Source: Lelliottia wanjuensis
Lineage (GTDB): Bacteria; Pseudomonadota; Gammaproteobacteria; Enterobacterales; Enterobacteriaceae
Assembly (NCBI RefSeq): GCF_030238365.1
Contig: NZ_JASSOT010000063.1
Span: forward strand, 62,001 to 126,000
Direction of reading: 5' to 3'
Length of the DNA stretch: 64,000 bases
Position 1 is the first letter of the stretch. The number at the start of each line of letters is the position of its first letter. Positions 37,797-47,932 of the stretch are shown here, piece by piece. The notes below the pieces were generated by a model. That model did not search any database and had not been told where the DNA came from. It saw only the letters and a list, made by a program, of their open reading frames with translations. The translations under genes and the position numbers were made by a program.

Positions 37797-38456
37797 TTAC
37801 AGCACGCGAGTCTTAACGGATTGCCCGTTAAACCCAATCTCCAGTTCGTCGCCGCTGGTCAGCGGGCCGACGCCTTCCGGCGTGCCGGTGAGGATCACAT
37901 CGCCCGGTTTGAGGGTGAAGTAGCGGCTCATGTAGGCAATCAGCGGCAGGATCTTGTGGATCATGTCTAAAGTGTTGCCCTGCTGACGCACGTCACCGTT
38001 AATTTTCAGGCTCAGGGGAGTGTTTTGCGGGTCGGAATGGAATTCGGCGGCCGGGATAAAACCGGAGATCGGGCAGGAATTATCAAAGCCTTTGGCTTTT
38101 TCCCACGGCTGCCCCGCCTTCTTCATTTTGCCCTGCACGTCGCGTAAGGTCAGATCCAATGCAACGCCGTAGCCCGCAATCGCTTTCTGCACGTGCTCTT
38201 CGGAGGCCTGACGCAGCGTGCCGCCAATCAGCACCGCCAGTTCGACTTCGTGGTGAACCGACCCCAGCCCTTGCGGTAGCGCCAGCGGCTGGCGGATATC
38301 GCAGAGCGCCGTTTCCGGCTTGATAAACAACACAGGCTCTTCTGGCACGGCACTGCCCATTTCCTGAATGTGCTTCGCATAGTTGCTGCCGACGCAGACC
38401 ACTTTGCTCACGGGATAATCCAGTAATGCGCCTTGCCAGTTGTGATGTTGATACAT
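37797..38456 (-). CDS. ycgM: FAH-family hydrolase/tautomerase YcgM
   Basis: Fumarylacetoacetate hydrolase-fold enzyme of 219 residues. Metal ligands are seen in VHHEVELAVLIG and the LDLTLRDVQ region; GDVILTGTPEGVG is the family C-terminal motif. Mammalian FAHD1 and bacterial relatives act as acylpyruvate hydrolases, oxaloacetate decarboxylases or tautomerases; which applies here is not settled. Upstream of ycgN, same strand, 93-base gap. Confidence 0.9.
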   Translation of the reverse strand: MYQHHNWQGALLDYPVSKVVCVGSNYAKHIQEMGSAVPEEPVLFIKPETALCDIRQPLALPQGLGSVHHEVELAVLIGGTLRQASEEHVQKAIAGYGVALDLTLRDVQGKMKKAGQPWEKAKGFDNSCPISGFIPAAEFHSDPQNTPLSLKINGDVRQQGNTLDMIHKILPLIAYMSRYFTLKPGDVILTGTPEGVGPLTSGDELEIGFNGQSVKTRVL

Positions 38457-38503
38457 GCTCGTCCCCTAAACGGTTGATATGTCACCCACGGAGTTGGCCG
38501 GGG

Positions 38504-38779
38504 TTATTTTTTTCCGTCACCCGCGAGATGCTGTTTTAATAAATTCTCAGGAGGTGGCGGCAGCTGTAAATAATAGCCCTGTTCTTTCAGCGCGGTTTTC
38601 ACTTTTTCCAGATCGGCATTCACCAGTTTTTTACGACCATCCAGCGGCAGCAGCATCGCCAGCTGCGGGGCACCGAAGCCTTTCATTAATTCTTCCGGCA
38701 CGCGGGAAAAATCGTCTTTTTTCTCGACATAAAGATAAGTCTGGTCGCGTTTAGTACTTCTGTAGATCACACAAAACAT
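38504..38779 (-). CDS. ycgL: YcgL-domain protein
   Basis: Small protein of 91 residues with the complete YcgL fold ([20 protein letters not shown] ... [10 protein letters not shown]). The C-terminal tail is short and ends DGKK. Function unknown; the gene is conserved next to minC in enterobacteria. Divergent from minC with a 123-base gap. Confidence 0.92.
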   Translation of the reverse strand: MFCVIYRSTKRDQTYLYVEKKDDFSRVPEELMKGFGAPQLAMLLPLDGRKKLVNADLEKVKTALKEQGYYLQLPPPPENLLKQHLAGDGKK

Positions 38780-38842
38780 GTTTTTACTCTGAATTATCGG
38801 TGGTTGCTTGCCTCAATATAACAGTGACTATAACATGCCTGA

Positions 38843-39610
<768 letters not shown>

Positions 39611-39633
39611 TCCCTTTTTAACAAGGAATTTCT

Positions 39634-40446
39634 ATGGCACGCATTATTGTTGTGACTTCGGGTAAAGGAGGCGTTGGCAAGACCACCTCCAGCGCGGCCA
39701 TCGCTACTGGTTTGGCCCAGAAGGGAAAGAAGACAGTTGTTATCGATTTCGATATCGGCCTGCGTAACCTCGACCTGATCATGGGCTGCGAGCGTCGCGT
39801 GGTGTATGACTTCGTTAACGTCATCCAGGGTGATGCGACCTTAAACCAGGCGCTTATCAAAGATAAGCGCACGGAAAACCTCTTTATTCTCCCGGCCTCT
39901 CAGACGCGCGACAAAGATGCGCTGACCCGTGAAGGCGTGGAGAAAGTGCTCGACGAGCTGAAGAAGATGGAGTTCGACTTTGTGGTCTGCGACTCCCCTG
40001 CTGGTATCGAAACGGGCGCGCTGATGGCGCTGTACTTCGCTGACGAAGCCATCATCACCACCAACCCCGAAGTGTCGTCCGTGCGTGACTCCGACCGTAT
40101 TCTGGGCATTCTGGCGTCGAAATCTCGTCGTGCAGAAAATGGCCAGGACCCGATTAAAGAGCACCTGCTGCTGACCCGCTACAATCCGGGCCGCGTCAAC
40201 AAAGGTGACATGCTGAGCATGGAAGATGTGCTGGAGATCCTGCGCATCAAACTGGTCGGCGTGATTCCGGAAGATCAGTCTGTGCTGCGCGCCTCTAACC
40301 AGGGTGAGCCGGTGATCCTTGATACGATGGCAGACGCGGGTAAAGCCTACGCTGATACCGTTGACCGTCTGCTGGGAGAAGATCGTCCTTTCCGCTTCAT
40401 TGAAGAAGAGAAGAAAGGTTTCCTCAAACGCCTGTTCGGAGGATAA
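39634..40446 (+). CDS. minD: Septum site-determining ATPase MinD
   Basis: Membrane-cycling ATPase of 270 residues that recruits MinC to the poles. Deviant Walker A KGGVGKTTSSAA at residue 10 onwards, switch segment VVCDSPAG, and C-terminal amphipathic targeting helix KKGFLKRLFGG. AAGGA before the ATG; 23 bases after minC. Confidence 0.98.
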   Translation: MARIIVVTSGKGGVGKTTSSAAIATGLAQKGKKTVVIDFDIGLRNLDLIMGCERRVVYDFVNVIQGDATLNQALIKDKRTENLFILPASQTRDKDALTREGVEKVLDELKKMEFDFVVCDSPAGIETGALMALYFADEAIITTNPEVSSVRDSDRILGILASKSRRAENGQDPIKEHLLLTRYNPGRVNKGDMLSMEDVLEILRIKLVGVIPEDQSVLRASNQGEPVILDTMADAGKAYADTVDRLLGEDRPFRFIEEEKKGFLKRLFGG

Positions 40447-40449
40447 GTT

Positions 40450-40719
40450 ATGGCATTACTGGACTTTTTTCTCTCGCGGAAAAAAAGCACCGCCAACATC
40501 GCGAAAGAGCGACTGCAAATTATCGTTGCGGAGCGTCGCCGCAGCGATGCTGAACCTCACTATTTGCCGCAGCTGCGCAAAGACATCCTGGAAGTGATTT
40601 GTAAGTACGTGCAGATCGACCCGGAGATGGTCACCGTGCAGCTTGAGCAGAAGGACGGAGATATTTCGATTCTGGAGCTGAACGTGACGCTGCCGGAAGC
40701 GGAAGAGTCGCGTCCGTAG
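40450..40719 (+). CDS. minE: Topological specificity factor MinE
   Basis: Protein of 89 residues that stimulates MinD ATPase and drives pole-to-pole oscillation. N-terminal anti-MinCD part ([20 protein letters not shown]) and C-terminal dimerisation part. Three bases after the minD stop, so translationally coupled. A REP-type palindrome follows the stop. Confidence 0.97.
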
Positions 40720-40729
40720 CATTAAAACA

Positions 40730-40812
40730 TGTCGGTTGTAGGCCGGGTAAGCGCAGCGCCTCCCGGCAAATCCCCGGTGGCGCTTCGCTTACCGGGGCTA
40801 CAAAACCGACAT
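40730..40812. repeat. BIME: two facing REP units
   Basis: GTCGGTTGTAGGCCGGGTAA ... CCCGGCAAATCCCCGG ... TTACCGGGGCTACAAAACCGAC; the ends form a long inverted repeat about 80 bases across. Lies between convergent minE and rnd. Confidence 0.9.
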
Positions 40813-40825
40813 ACTCACGCTATTT

Positions 40826-41953
40826 TTACTGCGGATAGCTTTCCAGCAGGGTTTTCAGACGTTCGCCCATCAGTTCCCCGCGCCAGCCCGCGATCAGTTC
40901 CGGCAGGCCATTGTTTGGTTTTAACTTCCAGTGCCAGTTCAGCAGCTGATTGATCTGACGGCGTGACGCCAGCAGTTCCGGACTCACCTTGTTTTCTGTG
41001 CCCACTTCCAGCACCAGCGCTTTGATATCTTTAAAGGCTTTGCGATACCCCGGCATATCCATCAGGTTCAGGAGCGGCTCAGGCAGTTGGTCTTCCGGCA
41101 GCTCTTGCGCTTTGGCGACCAGCGCCAGCAGGGTTTTGCCGTGGAAGCGGATCTCACTCCCGGACAAACCAATACTGTCCAGCTCGCCCATGCTGCCCGG
41201 CATGTAGCGCGCCACGGCCCACAGGTGCTCTTCACGCACTACAAAGTTCACCGCCAGATCGCGCTCGCGCGCTTTGCGCAGACGCCAGTCGGCCAGCAGC
41301 TGCAGGCAGGCAAGCTGACGGGTGCGCAGCTGCCAGGCGTTGGTGATATCGCGCCAGGCGTCTTTCGGGTCGAGCACTTCCTGACGACGCTGCTGAGTCA
41401 TGCGACATTCATTCAGCGCCGCGTCCAGCCAGCCGGCCTCTTCGCACGCTTTCATCAGCTGGCCGCAGATTGGCAGGAGATAAAACACGTCGGCGGCGGC
41501 GTAGTCGAGCTGGCGTTCGGTCAACGGACGGGCCAGCCAGTCGGTGCGCGATTCGCTCTTATCCAGCGCAATCCCGGTGTACTCTTCCACCATCGCGGCA
41601 AAGCCCCAGGAGAGCGGACGACCGGAGAAAGCAGCCAGGATTTGCGTATCAATCAGCGGCTCTGGCATCACGCCAAAGGTGTTCATGAACACTTCCAGAT
41701 CTTCACTGCCCGCGTGCAGATATTTGGTGACCGCCGTGTCGAGCAGCAGATCGCGCATCGGCGTCCAGTCCGTGATGCCCAGAGGGTCAATCAGCGAGAC
41801 CTTTTTGCCGTCGTACATCTGGATCAAACCCAACTGAGGATAGTAGGTTCGCGTACGAACAAACTCGGTATCCAGAGCAATGGCGGGAAAGTCGCGGGTG
41901 ACGTCGCACAGCGTTGCCAGCTCGTCGTTGGTGGTGATCATCTGGTAATTCAA
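40826..41953 (-). CDS. rnd: Ribonuclease D
   Basis: 3'-5' exoribonuclease of 375 residues for tRNA and small RNA 3' maturation. DEDDy motifs: ALDTEFVRTRTYYP (Exo I), LHAGSEDLEVF (Exo II), LDYAAADVFYLL (Exo III, with its tyrosine); then an HRDC domain (RREEHLW region to GYRKAFKDI). Start taken at TTG 41951-41953, giving the E. coli length; the E. coli gene also uses UUG. Confidence 0.95.
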   Translation of the reverse strand: MNYQMITTNDELATLCDVTRDFPAIALDTEFVRTRTYYPQLGLIQMYDGKKVSLIDPLGITDWTPMRDLLLDTAVTKYLHAGSEDLEVFMNTFGVMPEPLIDTQILAAFSGRPLSWGFAAMVEEYTGIALDKSESRTDWLARPLTERQLDYAAADVFYLLPICGQLMKACEEAGWLDAALNECRMTQQRRQEVLDPKDAWRDITNAWQLRTRQLACLQLLADWRLRKARERDLAVNFVVREEHLWAVARYMPGSMGELDSIGLSGSEIRFHGKTLLALVAKAQELPEDQLPEPLLNLMDMPGYRKAFKDIKALVLEVGTENKVSPELLASRRQINQLLNWHWKLKPNNGLPELIAGWRGELMGERLKTLLESYPQ

Positions 41954-41980
41954 AACGGTTTCTCTCTGGTTTGCGCCCAT

Positions 41981-42005
41981 AAAAAACGCCGGCTAACCGG
42001 CGTGT
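41981..42005 (-). terminator. Intrinsic terminator of fadD
   Basis: On the minus strand CGCCGG-TTAG-CCGGCG followed by TTTTTT, 21 bases after the fadD stop and 28 before the rnd start. Confidence 0.92.
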
Positions 42006-42025
42006 GATGGCGACTCACTCGAAGC

Positions 42026-43711
42026 TTAGGCTTTATTGTCCACTTTGGCGCGGGCTTCGTCACGTAATTCTCGTCGTAATATCTTCCCGACGTTCGATTT
42101 CGGCAGCTCGGTGCGGAACTCCACCAGCTTCGGCACTTTGTAGCCGGTGAGCTGACGGCGGCAGAAGGCGATCAGTTCGTCTTCGCTCAGCGAGGCGTCT
42201 TTTTTGACCACAAAGATCTTCACCGCTTCGCCGCTGCTACCGGACGGCACGCCGACGGCGGCCACTTCCTGCACCCCTTCGTGCTGCATCACCACGTCTT
42301 CGATTTCGTTTGGATAGACGTTAAAACCGGAGACCAGAATCATGTCTTTCTTGCGATCGACAATGCGCAGGAAGCCTTCATCGTCCATCACCGCGATGTC
42401 GCCCGTATAGAGCCAGCCATCTTTGATGATCTCATCCGTCGCATCCGGGCGCTGCCAGTAGCCGAGCATCACCTGCGGCCCTTTCACGCATAATTCACCC
42501 GGCTCGCCGTGCGGCACTTCGTTGCCTTCGTCGTCGACCAGTTTGGCTTCCGTCGACGGTACCGGCAGACCGATGCTGCCGCTGTGATAATCGATGTCGT
42601 GCGGATTCACGCTGACCAGCGGCGCGCACTCCGTCAGGCCGTAGCCTTCCAGCAGATACTGCCCGGTAAGCTTCACCCAGCGGTCGGCCACCGCCTGCTG
42701 AACCGGCATCCCGCCGCCCGCAGAGAGGTGCAGCGTGGAGAAGTCGAGCTGCTGGAACTCTTTGTTATTCAGCAGCGCGTTGAACAGCGTATTGACGCCA
42801 GTCATCGCGGTGAACGGGTATTTCGCCAGCTCTTTCACCAGCCCCGGAATATCGCGCGGGTTGGTGATGAGTAAATTCTGTCCGCCCAGCTCGATAAACA
42901 GCAGGCAGTTCATGGTCAGGGCAAAGATGTGATACAGCGGCAGCGCTGTGACGACCAGCTCTTTGCCGCGATGCAGCAGCGGGCCGTAGGTGGCATTCAC
43001 CTGTTCGAGGTTCGCCAGCATGTTGCGGTGGGTCAGCATCGCCCCTTTGGCGACGCCGGTGGTGCCGCCGGTGTACTGCAGGAAGGCCAGATCCTCTGAC
43101 ACCACTTCCGGTTTCACGTACTGCATGCGATACCCGCTGTGCAGCGCCCGACGGAAGGAGATGGCATCCGGCAGATGGTATTTCGGCACCAGACGCTTCA
43201 CGTATTTGACGACAAAGTTAACCAGCGTGCCTTTGGCCGTCGAAAGCTGATCGCCCATACGGGTCAGGATCACGTGGCGAACCTGAGTCTTATCGACCAC
43301 TTTTTCGAGGGTATGGGCAAAGTTGGAGACGATCACGATCGCCGCCGCACCGCTATCATTCAGCTGGTGTTCCAGCTCGCGCGGGGTATAGAGCGGGTTG
43401 ACGTTCACCACAATCATCCCCGCTCGCAGAATACCGAACAGCGCCACCGGATACTGAAGCAGGTTAGGCATCATCAGCGCGACGCGGTCGCCCTTCTTCA
43501 GCCCCAACCCTTCCTGCAAATAGGCCGCAAACGCCCGGCTGCGCTCTTCCAGTTTGCGGAAGGTCATCACTTCGCCCATGTTCACAAACGCAGGCTGATC
43601 CGCATAGCGCGAAACCGAGTGCTCAAATAATTCAACCAGGGATTGATAACGGTCAGGATTGATCTCCGCAGGCACATCTGCGGGATAACGGTTAAGCCAA
43701 ACCTTTTTCAA
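42026..43711 (-). CDS. fadD: Long-chain fatty acyl-CoA synthetase
   Basis: Membrane-associated AMP-forming ligase of 561 residues that activates fatty acids as they enter the cell. ATP/AMP motif [16 protein letters not shown] near residue 212; [28 protein letters not shown] and the C-terminal catalytic lysine in [12 protein letters not shown]. Start at TTG 43709-43711 with AGAGGTG upstream gives the E. coli length; E. coli fadD also uses UUG. Confidence 0.96.
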   Translation of the reverse strand: MKKVWLNRYPADVPAEINPDRYQSLVELFEHSVSRYADQPAFVNMGEVMTFRKLEERSRAFAAYLQEGLGLKKGDRVALMMPNLLQYPVALFGILRAGMIVVNVNPLYTPRELEHQLNDSGAAAIVIVSNFAHTLEKVVDKTQVRHVILTRMGDQLSTAKGTLVNFVVKYVKRLVPKYHLPDAISFRRALHSGYRMQYVKPEVVSEDLAFLQYTGGTTGVAKGAMLTHRNMLANLEQVNATYGPLLHRGKELVVTALPLYHIFALTMNCLLFIELGGQNLLITNPRDIPGLVKELAKYPFTAMTGVNTLFNALLNNKEFQQLDFSTLHLSAGGGMPVQQAVADRWVKLTGQYLLEGYGLTECAPLVSVNPHDIDYHSGSIGLPVPSTEAKLVDDEGNEVPHGEPGELCVKGPQVMLGYWQRPDATDEIIKDGWLYTGDIAVMDDEGFLRIVDRKKDMILVSGFNVYPNEIEDVVMQHEGVQEVAAVGVPSGSSGEAVKIFVVKKDASLSEDELIAFCRRQLTGYKVPKLVEFRTELPKSNVGKILRRELRDEARAKVDNKA

Positions 43712-43782
43712 TGCATCACCTCTGAAATGAGTGTTCGTCGTCATCACAACCCCGATAATAAACAGTTCGTTAACATTATATT

Positions 43783-43799
43783 AACTCAGCGTACCAGTT
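43783..43799 (-). promoter_or_regulatory. Candidate FadR operator of fadD
   Basis: On the minus strand AACTGGTACGCTGAGTT, close to the FadR consensus AGCTGGTCCGACNTGTT, 72 bases before the fadD start. fadD is a known FadR target and fadR lies in this window. Confidence 0.6.
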
Positions 43800-43860
43800 T
43801 ATTAATTGTTCGGATTTAAGGTTGCGAAGCGCGTCACTCTTTTTTTTGTGTTTCGTCCGT

Positions 43861-43894
43861 AAAAAACAGAGACAGCGGCTGAGCCGCTGTCTCT
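43861..43894 (-). terminator. Intrinsic terminator of yeaY
   Basis: AGAGACAGCGGCT and AGCCGCTGTCTCT form a 13-base perfect stem at 43868-43894; the minus strand continues into GTTTTTT. Twenty bases after the yeaY stop, it separates yeaY from fadD. Confidence 0.93.
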
Positions 43895-43914
43895 TATCTA
43901 AATATAACAGTAAC

Positions 43915-44499
43915 TTACTCGGTAACGATGGTCTGCACCTGCGCCGGGCCCGGGTTGTACCAGCCCCATCCACCGTAGCCGCCATAGCGGTATGGGTGTG
44001 GTCCCCACATCCACGGGTCCATTGGCTGCGGTGGCAGCATGACCTGCTGAGTGAGGTGCCAGCGTTTGTAGCCGTTCGCCTGCATGGTCATGAATTTATA
44101 CGGCGTGTTGCCGATTTTGCCCTGCACCGCACCGGTAATCGGCCCAACGACCGTCACCAGCTGACCGCGGAAATCCACCGGGTCGAGGAAACCGTTCACG
44201 TCAGCGTAAATGCGCCCGCGCGACGGTTCGCCGAGAGTCGGTCGTGCGCCGCTGTCCAGCGGTACCGTCGCAATTTCGAGGCGAGTTTTACCCTGCTGGT
44301 TCTGGATATCCACCACTTTACCGCCGAAGCGCGCTTCCTGACCGACGTACAGTTCAGGGGCATTCATCACCCGCACCAGATCCTGCTGCGGCGTTGGACT
44401 GCTCCCTTTGATCGCGTCAGGAACGGTGACACATCCGCTTAATGCCACAGCGATAGCGCCCGCTATGAAGAGGCGTACAGCCTTAGTTTGAACCGCCAT
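43915..44499 (-). CDS. yeaY: Slp-family outer membrane lipoprotein
   Basis: Lipoprotein of 194 residues; lipobox VALSGC with acylated cysteine 23. The Slp domain follows ([28 protein letters not shown]), and the tail is rich in Pro, Trp, Tyr and Gly ([20 protein letters not shown]). Related to the starvation lipoprotein Slp; precise role unknown. Sits upstream of fadD and downstream of tsaB on the same strand. Confidence 0.92.
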   Translation of the reverse strand: MAVQTKAVRLFIAGAIAVALSGCVTVPDAIKGSSPTPQQDLVRVMNAPELYVGQEARFGGKVVDIQNQQGKTRLEIATVPLDSGARPTLGEPSRGRIYADVNGFLDPVDFRGQLVTVVGPITGAVQGKIGNTPYKFMTMQANGYKRWHLTQQVMLPPQPMDPWMWGPHPYRYGGYGGWGWYNPGPAQVQTIVTE

Positions 44500-44536
44500 G
44501 ATGCGACTCCCTTTTCTCAGTGCTTATTACTGAGAT

Positions 44537-45232
44537 TCACGCCCTGCCCGGAAGTTTCTTCCAGGCCACTTCATTTCGTAAATAAACTGGCTCAGCGTGT
44601 TCAACGGCCACGGTTTTTCCGGCCGCCAGCAGCTGACAGGCGATCGGCAGCATGTCTTCGGCGTGCGGAAGTAACACCTGACCATCGACTAACGTGAGAC
44701 CGCTGTCTTTTGCCAGATCCGGCCACGCTGGCCAGCCTGTACCGACTGTAGCCCACTCGTCCGTAAGGTGTTTCAACCGTTCAGCAACGGCCTCAGGTTT
44801 GAGCACCGACTCGGTCTCTTCTCCGTGCCAGACGCCCTGCTCATCGCGGGTATATTCCGCCCAGTAGACTTCGCCCATGCGGGCGTCGATCGCGGCGAGG
44901 ACGCGTGTGGCGCCGGTCATGCGCCATGCGCCCTGCGCCATGGTCGCCAGCGTCGAGACGCCGATCATCGGCAGATCGGCTCCCAGCGCCAGGCCCTGAG
45001 CGATACCAATCCCGATACGCACGCCGGTGAAGCTGCCTGGCCCACGGCCAAACGCCAGCGCGTCGAGTTCAGTTAAGGTGGAGTTGCCCTGGTGAAGGAT
45101 CTCTTTCACCAGCGGCAGAATACGTTGGGTATGTTCCCGGGGGCACTCTTCAAAATGGGCAAAGAGGGAACCGTTATCCCACAGGGCTGCCGAGCAGGCC
45201 TCTGTAGCGGTATCAATAGCCAGAATTCGCAT
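44537..45232 (-). CDS. tsaB: tRNA t6A synthesis protein TsaB
   Basis: ASKHA-fold scaffold protein of 231 residues needed with TsaC, TsaD and TsaE for N6-threonylcarbamoyladenosine at tRNA position 37. Starts [17 protein letters not shown], the family N-terminus; [19 protein letters not shown] is the conserved glycine-rich loop. The longer frame adds ten unrelated residues. Length as in E. coli. Confidence 0.95.
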   Translation of the reverse strand: MRILAIDTATEACSAALWDNGSLFAHFEECPREHTQRILPLVKEILHQGNSTLTELDALAFGRGPGSFTGVRIGIGIAQGLALGADLPMIGVSTLATMAQGAWRMTGATRVLAAIDARMGEVYWAEYTRDEQGVWHGEETESVLKPEAVAERLKHLTDEWATVGTGWPAWPDLAKDSGLTLVDGQVLLPHAEDMLPIACQLLAAGKTVAVEHAEPVYLRNEVAWKKLPGRA

Positions 45233-45297
45233 GGGTCTCGCGCTCTCGCAATAGTCAGTCACAAAATGGCGCGCATCTTAGCACACCCCGGCGGAAA

Positions 45298-47208
45298 TTA
45301 CTCCGCCGTTGGGTTCGCCAGGAAACGCACCGCGCGATTAATGTCCCGCGTACGCGGTGCGGGCGGCAGGCTGGCAAGGAATGTCGCGCCGTACGGGCGC
45401 ATCACCAGGCGGTTATCGCAGATAACCAGTACGCCGCGGTCGTCCGTATCACGGATGAGACGCCCGACGCCCTGTTTCAGGGTAATAACCGCATCCGGCA
45501 ACTGGACGTCATCAAAGGGATCGCCCCCGCGCAGACGGCAGTCTTCCATCCGCGCTTTCAGGAGTGGATCGTCCGGCGAGGTAAACGGCAGTTTGTCGAT
45601 GATGACTAATGACAGCGCATCCCCTCGCACGTCCACCCCTTCCCAGAAGCTGCTGGTCGCTACCAGCAGCGCGTTTCCGGCGGTGACAAACTGCTGAAGC
45701 AGCTGGCCTTTGCTGGTTTCGCCCTGCAACAGCACGGGTAAGGTCATGGTGGCGCGGAACTGCTCGGCGAGGTCGCGCATCATGGCGTGGGAGGTGCAGA
45801 GCATAAAGCAGCGGCCATTGTTGGCCTCGATCATCGGTTTGAGCATCGCCGCCAGCTGTTTCGCCGCGCCCGGCTGGTTCGGCAGGGGTAAATTACGCGG
45901 CACGCAGAGCAGCGCCTGGGTTTCGTAATCGAACGGGCTTGGCAGCAGGAGTGAATCCGATTCCTCAATCCCGAGGCGCTCGGTGAAGTGGTGCAGATCG
46001 TCATTCACGGAGAGCGTCGCGGAGGTAAAGATCCAGCTCCCCGGTTTCTGCGCCATCACCTCTTTGAATTTATCGGCGACGGTCAGCGGCGTCAGCGCGA
46101 GGGTGAACTGGCGCGCGGTGCATTCATACCAGTAGCTAAAGCCGGGCTGGTTGATCTCTTTCAGGCGTTTCAGACGTGAGCGGTAGAGCGTGGCGCGCTC
46201 AAAGGCGGCGTCGAGCAGTGCGCTGCGCCCGAGCGACAGTTTGGCGACGTCGTAGCACAGCTCCAGCGCATCATCGAGCAAGAGCAGCGCGCGCTGGATG
46301 TTGCTGTCGACTAACAGCTCGCGCAGGTTTCCGCGATAGCCGGGCTCGCCCAGCTGCATACGGAAATCCTGCGCGCTTTGCGCCAGGCGATCGGCGCATT
46401 TTTGCAGCTGTTGGGTGTCGCGCAGTTCGGTGCGATAGGCGATAGTGAAATCTTTGGCAAGATCCTGAAGCTGGCGGCTGGAGAGCGACTGACCAAAATA
46501 CTGGCTGGCGATATCCGGTAGCTGATGGGCTTCATCGAAGATCATCACTTCGGCCTCCGGGATCAGTTCGCCGAACCCGCCGTCTTTGACCACCATATCG
46601 GCCAGGAACAGATGGTGGTTCACCACCACCACGTCGGCGTCCATCGCCGTTTTGCGCGCTTTGACGACAAAACAATCTTTATACAGCGGGCAGTCGCTGC
46701 CGAGGCAGTTGTCGTTGGTGCTGGTCACGAGTGGCCACGCCGGGGAATCTTCGGCGACGCTGGCGCAGGTGCTGATATCCCCGTCAGTGGTCTGGTTAGC
46801 CCAGGCGCGGAGAATGATCACATCGCTCAGGGTGTTGACCGGCAGATCGCCCCCGGCCAGCGCCTGCTGTTCGAGGCGCTCCAGACAGAGATAGTTCGAG
46901 CGCCCTTTCAGGAGCGCCAGTCGGCCTTTGTATTTCAGGGCTTTTGCCACCGTCGGCAGATCGCGGCTGTAGAGCTGATCCTGCAACGCTTTCGAGCCGG
47001 TCGAGATGATCACTTTCTTCTTCGCGCGCAGCGCAGGGGCGAGATAGGCGTAAGTTTTGCCCGTCCCGGTTCCCGCCTCGACCACCAGCGACTGGGTATT
47101 TTTGATGGCGCGGGTGACCGCTTCTGCCATGTGTCGTTGCGGCTCGCGCGGTTTAAAACCGGGAATCGCCTGCGCTAACTGACCGTCTGCTGAAAAATCG
47201 TCTGCCAC
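45298..47208 (-). CDS. yoaA: DinG-like iron-sulfur DNA helicase
   Basis: XPD/DinG-family 5'-3' helicase of 636 residues, same length as E. coli YoaA, which works with HolC in repair of stalled forks. Walker A EAGTGTGKT near residue 44; iron-sulfur cysteines in STCASVAED and NCLGSDCPLYKDC; DEAH in MIFDEAHQL; late helicase motifs SFWEGVDVRG and LKQGVGRLIRD. All motifs intact. Confidence 0.95.
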   Translation of the reverse strand: MADDFSADGQLAQAIPGFKPREPQRHMAEAVTRAIKNTQSLVVEAGTGTGKTYAYLAPALRAKKKVIISTGSKALQDQLYSRDLPTVAKALKYKGRLALLKGRSNYLCLERLEQQALAGGDLPVNTLSDVIILRAWANQTTDGDISTCASVAEDSPAWPLVTSTNDNCLGSDCPLYKDCFVVKARKTAMDADVVVVNHHLFLADMVVKDGGFGELIPEAEVMIFDEAHQLPDIASQYFGQSLSSRQLQDLAKDFTIAYRTELRDTQQLQKCADRLAQSAQDFRMQLGEPGYRGNLRELLVDSNIQRALLLLDDALELCYDVAKLSLGRSALLDAAFERATLYRSRLKRLKEINQPGFSYWYECTARQFTLALTPLTVADKFKEVMAQKPGSWIFTSATLSVNDDLHHFTERLGIEESDSLLLPSPFDYETQALLCVPRNLPLPNQPGAAKQLAAMLKPMIEANNGRCFMLCTSHAMMRDLAEQFRATMTLPVLLQGETSKGQLLQQFVTAGNALLVATSSFWEGVDVRGDALSLVIIDKLPFTSPDDPLLKARMEDCRLRGGDPFDDVQLPDAVITLKQGVGRLIRDTDDRGVLVICDNRLVMRPYGATFLASLPPAPRTRDINRAVRFLANPTAE

Positions 47209-47335
47209 GTTGCTCTCTCACTGTATTTTTGCACAGGGATTATGTCAGCCCGCCCTCTCCTGTGCCAGTCGAAATAGACGTTGACGGAACATTATGGCAG
47301 TCTTGCGGCCTGAAGCCATTTATGAGGAAAGGTTT

Positions 47336-47680
47336 ATGACAATTGTGCGCATTGATGCCGAAGCCCGCTGGTCTGACGTGGTGATTCACAACCAGACGCT
47401 CTATTACACCGGTGTACCGGAAAACCTGGACGCCGATGCGTTCGAGCAAACGGCCAACACGCTGGCGCAAATTGACGCGATTCTGGAAAAACAGGGCAGC
47501 GATAAATCCCGCATTCTGGATGCGACCATTTTCCTGGCGAATAAAGACGATTTCGCGGCGATGAATAAAGCCTGGGATGCCTGGGTCGTCGCGGGTCACG
47601 CGCCTGTACGCTGTACGGTACAGGCCACGCTGATGAAGCCGCAGTATAAAGTTGAAATCAAGATAATCGCGGCGGTGTAA
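47336..47680 (+). CDS. yoaB: RidA-family protein YoaB
   Basis: Small RidA/YjgF-like protein of 114 residues, matching E. coli YoaB in length. The conserved late arginine (PVRCTVQATL) that binds the imine carboxylate in RidA proteins is present. GAGGAAAG precedes the ATG at 47336. Divergent from yoaA; convergent with yoaH, 5 bases apart. Confidence 0.92.
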   Translation: MTIVRIDAEARWSDVVIHNQTLYYTGVPENLDADAFEQTANTLAQIDAILEKQGSDKSRILDATIFLANKDDFAAMNKAWDAWVVAGHAPVRCTVQATLMKPQYKVEIKIIAAV

Positions 47681-47685
47681 GACGA

Positions 47686-47871
47686 TTACTCGTCTTCTTC
47701 GTCATCCTCGAAACGCGCCACGATCCGATCGCCGGTATGGGTGGCGCGAATTTCCTGGGCGACGGTGGTAATCGCTTCGCCGCTGCTCATCCCATTGGAC
47801 ATCAGCTCCTGAATTCGCTCGACCGCTTTTTGCTGCTGTTCGTGACTGAGGGAAGGTAAACCTGCAAACAT
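47686..47871 (-). CDS. yoaH: UPF0181 protein YoaH
   Basis: Protein of 61 residues with the conserved [20 protein letters not shown] start and acidic C-terminus (RFEDDEEDE). AGGAG precedes the ATG; two extra upstream codons are possible. Function unknown. E. coli has yoaC between yoaB and yoaH; it is missing here. Divergent from pabB with 61 bases between. Confidence 0.92.
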
Positions 47872-47932
47872 GATCAACTCCTGCTAAATTATCTGCGCTA
47901 ATACATTCACGCAGCCCGGTAGTATGCCACAC

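Noticed and set aside
41087-42007. Plus-strand open frame (306 codons) opposite rnd
   Set aside because: Shadow; rnd is intact with all DEDD motifs.
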